Source of the DNA: Xenopus tropicalis
Lineage: Eukaryota; Chordata; Amphibia; Anura; Pipidae
Direction: 5' to 3'
Assembly (NCBI RefSeq): GCF_000004195.4
Contig: NC_030683.2
Location: 82,600,910-82,664,909 of the forward strand
Length of the DNA: 64,000 nt
Part shown: piece after piece, positions 55,441 to 64,000 of the stretch
Layout: each line of letters opens with the position of its first letter
Position numbering within the stretch: the first letter of the stretch is position 1
Program-made: the position numbers and the translations under genes
The notes under the pieces: model-generated
What the model was told of the DNA's origin: nothing
Database searches by the model: none
The model's input: the letters and a program-made list of their open reading frames with translations, nothing else

Positions 55441-56206
55441 TTAATAATTTAGCAATTTTTGCAATTCCGTAACAAGATATGAAAAATTCTATATATTTTC
55501 TATAATATAGACACATATATCAGAAACATATTTTATTTTATGCACAAAAATACAACAGATTTGGAAAGTCCCATGTCTCCGAAAAATGTCTATACCAAAT
55601 TTGTATAGTTTTATAGAAATGTTATGGGTCAAAAACTCCCAGCACCACAATACCAAATTGTCAAAGCACCTCTCCAGAAATCAGTGTTCTTTAGATTAAT
55701 GGCCAAACATTTCACTAACATTACCAGTACCCCAGGAAACCATACATTTTTGAAAGAATACATTCTGCAATCCATTCCTTAAGTTAGTGGTTTTTATAAC
55801 AATTTTTAAAATCACCTTAAAATTCCTACTTTGCAGCATCTTCTCTTCCATGGGTCATAAAGCACCCAATCACCAGGGGTCAGCAGGCTGGATCACAGCT
55901 AAATAGCTTGATGTCCAAGCACCAGTAGTAGCAAGAAGAAGGCCTATATAGGTCCACAATGGCTCCATTACTGGCATTTGGCCTTAACAAACTTGGAAGT
56001 GGAAATCATGAAATTGAAATAGAAATGAATATTCCTAATGCAAAGGATATTGATATGGAAGGTAAGAACAATAGAGAGTGCTGTAAGTAGACAACCAATA
56101 GGTTTTTAAAGAAATGTAGATCGACCCATAGTTAGTACTGGGCCATGTGTGCCATAGTCCTATGACCAGTAACTCATAAAAATTAACCAAATATTTTCTT
56201 TCAGTA
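55441..56206. other. Intergenic DNA upstream of the pseudogene (minus-strand sense)
   Basis: I looked on the minus strand for further 5-phosphatase boxes and saw none. Nothing else is supported. Confidence 0.45.
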
Positions 56207-56214
56207 TTCTTAGC

Positions 56215-56443
56215 TAGTGATGGGCAATATAATTTGCCAGGCATGAATTCGCTGTGAATTTCCACGTTTTGCAAATTGGCGGATTGTTTAGCGAAATGAG
56301 CGACAAAATTGCACAACAAAAATTGTTGTGCGCGTAGTTCTTCTGCCATGTGCAACCAAAAATGATGGACGCAATTTTTTTTTTTGCCGCGTAACATTTT
56401 CTATGAATTTTTCAGCAAAACGTGACAGATTCACTCATCATTA
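56215..56443. mobile_element. hAT-type MITE (TAGTGATGGGCAA...ACTCATCATTA)
   Basis: Starts TAGTGATGGGCAATATAATT and ends GATTCACTCATCATTA. TTCTTAGC at 56207-56214 is repeated exactly at 56444-56451, a perfect 8-bp target duplication. TTTGCAAATTGGCGGATTG is shared with the other family members. The 120-codon minus-strand frame across it is not a gene. Confidence 0.95.
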
Positions 56444-56451
56444 TTCTTAGC

Positions 56452-57879
56452 ATATAACCAAGAATATTTATATTTGTATTATATCACATAATGTGTACAG
56501 TGATAAGGCTAAGTAAAATATACAAGTACAATGGAAGTGCAACTCATCTGGCCAAATTAGCTACACAAGAGAAGGGGATTGAGCAATGCACATTCACTGA
56601 TCTACTGTTTCACTAGTAATTTAGCATCTATAGGTATGTATGCACTAGAAAGCTCCGTCTGTCAGCGAAGTGACAGAAGAGGATTCGAAGATATAGAAGA
56701 TGGCACCTGTGAACTCCGCTGCATTACTCTGTTTCTATATGTGAAAGGGGGACAATGTAGAGCAGTCGATGTGGATTTTTGACTGTGGGGGGGGGGGGGG
56801 GGTGAGTTCTCATTTAAGACTGTATGGCCCTAAATGTTTTTAAAGCATGTTAATTGTTCATTACATTTTGTTGCCATGGAGCAAGCATTAAGCACATTGG
56901 TCTTTCAATAGATTACAAGTTACTTCTTTGGGTCTGCATGCCAATGTTATGTATTTAATACCACCTGTATGAGAGGCCACTGGCATATTTTAAAAATGCA
57001 TATGGCAGTATAGAGAAGGTTTTTTCCCAGCCCTGTAAAACTGAAATAGCCCATCCTGTGCAATGACATTAATGATCGTAAACAGCTCTCATAGATAAAG
57101 GACATGTCATCGCAATACACAGCTTCCCAAGGCTTCACTACACAGCTGTACTGTGCCCTGCGATCATTTAGTTTCCAAAGATTTCATAACATACAGGAAA
57201 CAACCTCTGTTACTTCATGTTATCCCAGTGTCTTGTCATCCACAGACCTACATCACAGAGCCCACTGTATCATAGTACAAAATCATAGCGTCCCATAGTG
57301 TACTGTATATTCTGAGGGCGCTGCTACATTGGTGCGTGCCTGCAGTTATTAACTATCCAGTTTTCAGATCTTTCAGACCCAGAAAATCTTTATAGAAGCA
57401 GCCAGCTAAAACCACACTGTCTGCTTCAAAACCGACAGGTGGCAACCCATGTACAGCAGTTAACAGTTTATCATGGAAACCTGAATGTGATGTTATATTA
57501 TGAGGATGAGTCAACAATATAACCTTTGGAGGTGGGGGTCCAAATTTTATTGCAAACACCATGACCCCAGTGTTTAATCTGGAATCCCCAAATGGTAAAC
57601 CTGTTGGAGCCACGGCATTGCCAGCAATCCCATTTTTCTACCTGCTAACATGCAGAACATCTCTGCTTTAATATTTACTTTAATGATAGATTTTATTATT
57701 ATCACACAGTTTATACTTAATCTAAGTCCTGCTGAAACGCAACTGCAAAATTAACCCCTTAAAGATATCACTGAATTTTATCTTGGCAGCTTGCAATGCA
57801 GTCAGAATCTGGAATTTATGTTTAATGTATTTAGAATTAAAAAGCCCTTTTCTCCAAACTAATTGATATAAACACAAAT
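56452..57879. other. Intergenic DNA, no gene seen
   Basis: A run of 16 G lies at 56787-56802. The 57353-57613 minus-strand frame (86 codons) has no domain I know. Confidence 0.45.
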
Positions 57880-58300
57880 GAATTGGCCACAAAGCTTTTT
57901 GTGCTGTTTCAGAGCTATTTTTATAATGTGTTGAATCGCCAGACTCAGAGGAGTGTGTTTTTTCTGCCCCAGATCTTTGGACAGGAGAGGTTAATCATTG
58001 AACCAGCCTGTCTGCCTTTAGAAAGCCGGTCAGATAAAGTGATGAGACTGAGCACCTTCATCCTGCACCTGCCATGTATAATGGATCCCCCTCCAATGCC
58101 GTCAGGGTGTACCAGGCCCCGTATGGCTGGGTCAGGCATGAAATATGCATAGTGGCTTCTTGTTTAATGCTCTTTCTCCACTCTGTGCTGTAGCCCAGCC
58201 AAGCCTGGAGCGAGCGAGAGACGGGCAGCCGATAAATTATTCATCTTCAACTGTTCAGTTTCCTCTGCAGGTTGTGACAAGTTGGAAACGTACAGATCCA
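57880..58300. promoter_or_regulatory. Candidate conserved non-coding element
   Basis: Non-repetitive, GC-balanced block. It includes GAATCGCCAGACTCAGAGG, TCTTTGGACAGGAGAGG, GCCGGTCAGATAAAGTGATG, CCTCCAATGCCGTCAGGGTG, GGAGCGAGCGAGAGACGGGC, CAGCCGATAAATTATTCATC and CCTCTGCAGGTTGTGACAAG. CpGs are retained and both strands have competing short frames with no domain, which favours regulatory over coding. Inferred from composition only. Confidence 0.45.
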
Positions 58301-59872
58301 TAATCCTCCAGCTTGTTTCTTATTCCATGGAGAGAGTCCCTGAGCCAAGATTTAGAGCCATATCTCCTGCTTCATGGGGATCCCTATTTGTCCAGGACAT
58401 TTGTGCCCAGCACTCATGCCAAAATGAACAACCACTCCTTTTTTTTCATTTGAAATAGCCTCTCTAAATATTTTATAGATTGTCTGTGGTACAGAAGGGC
58501 CCTGCAGCAGTTTTCTGGGTGAACACAAATCATAAAGTAATGTTTTTGGAAGAACTATTAGAAGTGACATATCTCTCATGCCTTCTCTAGGTATGTTCAC
58601 GGTAAGTGAGGATTGAAAGGGGTTTATCGAACTCTGATGATAGTTTAAGACTCAAGGAAAAATGTAAAGCAAAAATATGTATAATATATAAATACAAAAT
58701 CAGATTGATTTTATTTACATGGATACAAATAAGCCGAACATTCACTAATATAAAGCAGATTATGTAAGTCTCCACAAGGTGAGCTTTCCTACCATTTAAG
58801 ATGCAAATTGAACTCTATTAACTTCATTTAGCCAAGAAATTAATGTAGTGCCATGTTACTTGATATTCTTGGGCTCAGCAAGACGTTACCTGTTTGCCTT
58901 GGCAGAGTGTTTGGGAGTGAAGCTATGAGTGTTTATGGGAAACAGTGGTGGTATAAGTCACCAAAATTCCAGACAGCAGAGAGGAGTTTGATAGCTTGTG
59001 AGTTATAAAATGGCCAGAAGCAGCCGATGGCTGCCTGTAGCACAACTACCTGGGGGTTACAAAACAACATATGACAAAGCACTTATCAGTCTGCTTCCAG
59101 GCAAACCTAAGTGCTTGCCAATATTATTGAGAGAGGTTTGAGTTTAAACATCATCTAAATGACAGGTCGTCTCAGCCTGAAGAAAGAAATAAAAACACAC
59201 TGATTCCGATCTAGGATATTATTGAAACACATAGAAATGAAACACATAGAAATGCCACACTTTCACACTTCCTAAAGGGCATGAAATAAAATGTAGCAAT
59301 GAAGCACTTTTGGTTCCTTTGATCAAAACTTTCAGTTCATTTATTTTTAAAAAAGAAACCTTTTCAAAGGCCTGCTGGCAACTAAAAGGATCAAGCCACA
59401 CATTTTATTGTTGCTTCTTGAGTATTACAATTCTGCATCTAAGCCATTGTAAGTGCAGCAAGTTTTGCTGATCTTGGTTAAAATATTGCAATTTAGACCT
59501 TGTTCATAAATCCTATTCACTCGATAATGCATTTTTTGCAAAATGTCTCCCAGAGGGGGTAAGATAGCCCACAGATCCCTCAATAGCCTTATAAATGTGA
59601 TATTCATCAGTATACTGACTAATTTAGTGTACGAATTGTATGTTCAAAAGTGGTACTGGCAAAGATTAGAGGTCTCATTTACAAACAGAGCCATAATTGC
59701 AGATACACTGAAATCAATACAATGGGATTTATGCACTGATGCTGTTCATTCAAATTTTTGCATCCAAACCTGTACAGGTGAGCCCTGCAAATAGGATGCT
59801 AAGTCCCATGATGAAGATGCTAGCACAACTTACACCATTCACAGCAACATGCAAAATACTTTGGGGCATATT
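58301..59872. other. Intergenic DNA, no gene seen
   Basis: AT-rich, with a 14-bp direct duplication (GAAACACATAGAAA) at about 59224-59251. No gene. Confidence 0.45.
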
Positions 59873-60035
59873 TATTATAGTGTGTAAGCCAACATCACAG
59901 ACAATGTTGCCCATAGCAAGCAGTCAGAGCTTTGCTTCTGTTTTCTAACTTGTAGGTTCAAATTTAATTGATGATTAGTTGCTATGGGCAACATCACCAA
60001 TGATGTTGGCTTACACGCTATAATACATATGCCCC
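59873..60035. mobile_element. MITE with GGGGCATATTTATTATAG ends
   Basis: Left GGGGCATATTTATTATAGTG and right TATAATACATATGCCCC are inverted repeats flanked by TTT on each side. GTAAGCCAACATCA faces TGATGTTGGCTTAC, and TTGCCCATAGCAA faces TTGCTATGGGCAA. Close in structure to the MITE at 3966. Confidence 0.75.
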
Positions 60036-61589
60036 TTTGTGTGTGTATTGACACATATCATCATCATGTGCAGTTGTGAGAGATGCAACTAATTGAGCAA
60101 TCACATTGCTGACATTCTGGGAAAAACCTGCACCATATATAAAAGACATGCTGATTTGTGTTTAAATTTTGCACATCACACCCTTTACTACATTTGTAAT
60201 TGAGACTTTAGGCATTTTCAAGTGCTGTTAAAGCACTCGAAAGCTTTTCTAGCACAATTGTTTTGTCAAGGTGTGGGCTAATAGTTCCAGAGAATGCACC
60301 TAATGAGAGCTGTGCTAGGGTTTGTTTGCTCACACACATGCACACAATTAGTTCCCACATGTAAGTGATAATTTAGGGTTTTTTGCATCAACCATCCATC
60401 AGACTGTGGGTAGTGACCAACCTTGAATATACATTGATGAAACATATATGGATGAGAACATTCATTTTTGTGCTTTTCACATTGCACTTGTATTTATACG
60501 TAAACCCTTATTATAACTTAAAAGACCTTATAAGGTTGATCCCCCAAAACCGAAGTCATCATTATAAGGAACACCACAGTGGAGATAACATTGATAGAAT
60601 ACTCTTAGTAACGTGAAAATTAGGAAATCTCTGCACTGTGCTGGAGTCTTCTAAGAACTTTGAAGACTAAATTAAATTATTCATTATTTGATTATATGGT
60701 GGATCTGTTTTTTTGCACTGCTTATACTGCCTGTTCCTAATGTAGAGTAGCCACTGGACTCTGGGCTCCGTAGAGAAGCATAAAAACCTACAGCTACCCC
60801 CTTTAACAAAGCACTGTCTGTGTTCCATAGGGATCATTTATATTTCCTCTGGGCATAGGTCCAGGAGCACTAATGGCTTTAGGGGAGATATAAATGACTC
60901 CTATAATAAAGTCTATCAATGATGGTCAAATGCATTTCACCATCTTTTGAAGTAATCTGAACACTTTTCAATTACTGTAAAGTTCTAATAGCAACCACTT
61001 ACAGCTTCCAGGTAGTTCAGCCACAAAGTAACTAAAATGCACTCCTGTCTTATAGTACAACATTTGTCATTGTAACTACTTACAAACTGAGTATGTCATC
61101 ATCACAAGGAACAATAAGCAATAAACCTTTTTCTAATTAGGGGGAAGAGTATACATAACAGAGTACCATACTTGGGCAAATTTTGCATTGCTCAGAGTAA
61201 CAATTTTACATTATCTGCTCAAAGTAGTTCCAGTATTCTGTCTGTTTAAGAAAATGTTAAAATGTAGTCATGCTTTCCTCTCCTCAGTCTTAGTTTCTAC
61301 AGTGTCCCAGCTCCATCCTCATTTTCACTGATATATCACCTTATTCAGTTGTAGGGCGAAAGCTGCACCACCAAAATCCAATCAAACAGCCAGAAACTAT
61401 TGAGTTCAGGAGTGTGTGGGGTATAATGGATAAAATCTTCCAAATATGACAGGTACATTGCCTACATGAAAAATGCTGAACATAATGCCCCCGGGTACCC
61501 AGTGTAAATAGCATCTGATCTTATATTGTTAGATTAATTAGGACTCCAAGATAGCTTAATGTATAAATGTTTTTATACAATAGGAGGGA
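60036..61589. other. Intergenic DNA, no gene seen
   Basis: No supported gene or repeat end. Confidence 0.45.
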
Positions 61590-62130
61590 GAATGCGCTGC
61601 AGTGCTATGGAAAGTTAACTGAGCAAGCTTACAGTTTAAAAAAGCGATTAGAGGCATAAAGGATTAATTGTGCTGGCACTTCCTTTGATTATAGGATACA
61701 CACTTAAAATTAATTTTGTTTCTTCTATAAATATAATATGGATCCTTCCAATCTGTGTGGGATACACAGTTATTTAGAGCGCAATAGTTCCTGGTAGACT
61801 TTAGAAAGGACTCCGTCTCTGAGCTGATATTGCTTGGTTCTGTATTTATCTCCTTTTCTTCTGCATCACTTCTCCCTCATCTTACTTATTCACTCCCACT
61901 CATCTTCCCAAACGAACGGCTTCGTCTTTGCCTTGCTAATGTAGCCGGCTAATTGAACTCATCAACCAAAATCAACTGAGGAACTCGAAGAAAAAAGAAA
62001 GAAGGGAAACGAGTCTGGGGAAAGTGAGAAATAATTTCTGTGTTCCCTGCTAATTGGCAGTGATTTTAATGAGGTTCAGTTAAAGGTCTTTGTTAACTCT
62101 TCATTGCTGGAGATCATACAGTAGCTCCTG
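61590..62130. promoter_or_regulatory. Candidate conserved non-coding element
   Basis: Non-repetitive block with GCGATTAGAGGCATAAAGG, GGATTAATTGTGCTGGC, CAAACGAACGGCTTCGTC, GTAGCCGGCTAATTGAACTC, CCCTGCTAATTGGCAGTG and GATTTTAATGAGGTTCAG. Several TAATT homeodomain-type sites and retained CpGs. No frame of note. Confidence 0.45.
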
Positions 62131-62469
62131 TCTTGCTTTAAGTGACTAGGATGGCTTGAGCTAGGGATACTAATCTACTCAGCATTTATTCCTGTCACAT
62201 ACAGTAAATTAGCAAACCAAGTTCTCAGTCTAGTCTTGTACATTGGTTATCTATGTATTTGGTATGTACAGTACATTAGGCATGTGTACACACTTCCAGT
62301 AATATGTAAGCACCATGCATGGTTAAGTCTGAATAATATCAAAGAATCTAGCAAAAGACTGTAATAGCAAACCTAATAGTTTTTAATCAGTGGAAAAATA
62401 ATAAGCAACAAGGTACAACCATGTCAGGTGGAAAATGGGGGGTGAATCCCTGATTACATGGTTTAAAAT

Positions 62470-62830
62470 TTTACTGTCCCCAGACTATAGTAATGCCAGG
62501 GTTCAAAGTGATTGAGCTGTCTGAAAATTTTCTTCTATCACTTTCATCTGGATTGACAGGTTGGAAACTGCCAATCTTCTCCCTTTATCCTCTCCTTGGT
62601 GGTGTAATCTTCAGGGTGCTGAGAGATGAAACTTGGGGCATCGGTCTCCCCAGTGGGATTTACAAACCCTCCTTCTGCAATGTGTGTTTTTCAGTCCTTT
62701 GTTCACAAAGAAGAGATGATCTGCTCAGAGAGTCAAAGAGTTCCAGAGGAACATTAATAATTCATACGCTAACAAAACACAGCCGTTCACTCTTATCAGT
62801 AGATAAGTCTGCCTGGGACAATCATTGATT
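62470..62830. promoter_or_regulatory. Candidate conserved non-coding element or unrecognised coding stretch
   Basis: A 111-codon frame is open at 62493-62828 (starting MPGFKVIELSENFLLSLSS), but I recognise no domain and see no splice or poly(A) context. TTACAAACCCTCCTTCTGC, GAAGAGATGATCTGCTCAG and ATTAATAATTCATACGC look unique rather than repetitive. Confidence 0.3.
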
Positions 62831-63385
62831 ACATGTGTTTATTGTACCCTCCAATACCTTCTAAATAGACTGCAGCAGAAAGAAAAGTTTTCGATTTAAT
62901 AGAAAATGAATATAACATTCCCACAGATATTCACAATTTCTTTCTCTGTCAATCTTTTTCTGTCTCTCTCTATATATTGTATACACATTTTAGAAGTTTT
63001 TAGCAAGCAGAAGTGCAGATACTCTTTGTGTAGCTGATAACGAATTATGGTAAAAAGGCTATTGTTCTCTAGGAGACCAAAAAGATGTAGCTATGGCACC
63101 CACTGACATTTAGTTATACTGCTGTGTATAACTTTTTGCCAGCACCAAAGTGGTTATTGAAGGTGCGTGAGACTAAAGGGAGGGCCTTTTTTGGGAAAAT
63201 AAATTCAGGGAAGTTAGGATCTTAGCTGGCATTGGCCACCTAGAGTACGGGTGGGAATAATATTTCAGCATGAAAAGTTTTACCTTGCCGCCTTTTTCAC
63301 CATCAGGGAACGCTGGCTGATCCCTTGCCCACCCAACCACCCCTTTGATTGTGGGTATTGTATGTGGTTTATGCACTTATTATGC
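62831..63385. other. Intergenic DNA, no gene seen
   Basis: No gene, no defined repeat. Confidence 0.45.
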
Positions 63386-64000
63386 CATGCATATAGTTAC
63401 ACTGGGTTGAAAAAAAGACCAGAGTCCATCAAGTTCAACCCTTCCAAGTAAACCCAGCACACACAACCTATACTGACCTATGTATACACTCACATACATA
63501 AACTATATATAGCAACATCAATACTAACTGTTGATTTTAGTATCACAATAGCCTTGGATATTATGCTTGTTCAAGAAATCATCCAGGCCCCTCTTAAAGG
63601 CATTAACAGAATCTGTCAGAGAACATAACCAGGAAGGGCATTCCAGAACCTCACTGCCCTCATCATGAAAAACCACCTACGCTGCTTCAAATGGAAGCTC
63701 CGTTCCTCTAATCTAAAGGGGTGACCTCTGGTGCGCTCTGGTGCGCTGATCATTTTTATGGGAAAAGAGAACACCCCCTATCTGCCTATAATCGCCTCTA
63801 ATGTATTTGTACAGAGTAATAATGTCCCTTGGTAAGCGCCTTTTTTCCAGAGAAAACAACCCAAACCTTGACAGTCTAACCTCATAGTGTAAATCTTCCA
63901 TCCCCTTTACCAGTTTAGTTGCAGTCTCTGCACTCTCTCCAGCTCATTAATATCCTTCTTAAGGACTGGAGCCCAAAACTGCACTGCATACTCAAGGTGA
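63386..64000 (-). mobile_element. CR1-type LINE 3' end, running off the window
   Basis: The minus strand reads QFWAPVLKKD-like codons from the window edge, MEDLHYEVRLSRFGLFSLEK, RRLPRDIITLYKYIRGDY and then, in another frame, SFHLKQRRWFF, VRFWNALP and LKRGLDDFLNK-like segments. These are the C-terminal landmarks of CR1 ORF2 (RR..RD....YK...G, F.....WN.LP, FK..LD). Frame changes show it is inactive. The 5' part lies beyond position 64000. Confidence 0.85.

Noticed and set aside
56035..56397. 120-codon minus-strand frame
   Set aside because: It covers the hAT MITE at 56215-56443, which has a perfect 8-bp target duplication.

Overview
The window is nuclear DNA from a vertebrate, almost certainly a clawed frog (Xenopus). 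It has the base composition and short ORFs of intergenic DNA. It also carries repeat families I recognise from Xenopus: TTAA-flanked T2-type MITEs beginning TTAAAGG, PIF/Harbinger-type MITEs beginning GGGGCTGATTTACTAA or GGGCTCTGG, hAT-type MITEs such as CAGGGATCCCCAACC, CR1 and L1 LINE pieces, and Penelope-like retroelement (PLE) pieces. X. tropicalis and X. laevis cannot be told apart from this sequence alone. Family names come from memory of motifs, not from a search.

No intact protein-coding gene, rRNA, tRNA or CRISPR array was found. The one host-gene trace is a broken inositol polyphosphate 5-phosphatase tail (INPP5E-like) on the minus strand near 54840-55440. It carries frameshifts, and its 3' part is duplicated in tandem.

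Layout. 1-10 kb: sparse MITEs and a CR1 scrap. 10-13.2 kb: a hAT MITE, a possible conserved element, a perfect 97-bp-arm palindrome inside a composite MITE, and a 0.9-kb element with terminal inverted repeats. 14-19.5 kb: two PLE 3' ends, a T2 element, and a 160-bp inverted repeat about 2.8 kb apart. 25-28.8 kb: a large MITE with a hAT MITE inside it, a PLE fragment, and a T2 element split by a Harbinger-type MITE. 31-39 kb: mostly unique AT-rich DNA with candidate conserved elements, then a run of MITEs. 39.8-43.6 kb: a CR1 fragment, a decayed MITE, and a 2.2-kb nest in which a T2-like element hosts three insertions, one of which hosts a fourth. 44.6-47.7 kb: two minus-strand PLE tails. 50.5-51.5 kb: an L1 ORF2 tail split by a T2-like element. 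53-55.4 kb: MITEs, decayed direct repeats and the 5-phosphatase pseudogene. 57.9-62.8 kb: largely unique DNA with three candidate conserved elements. 63.4-64 kb: a CR1 3' end running off the window.

There is no operon-like organisation. The useful content is the insertion history and the scattered non-repetitive islands that could be distal enhancers of a gene outside the window.
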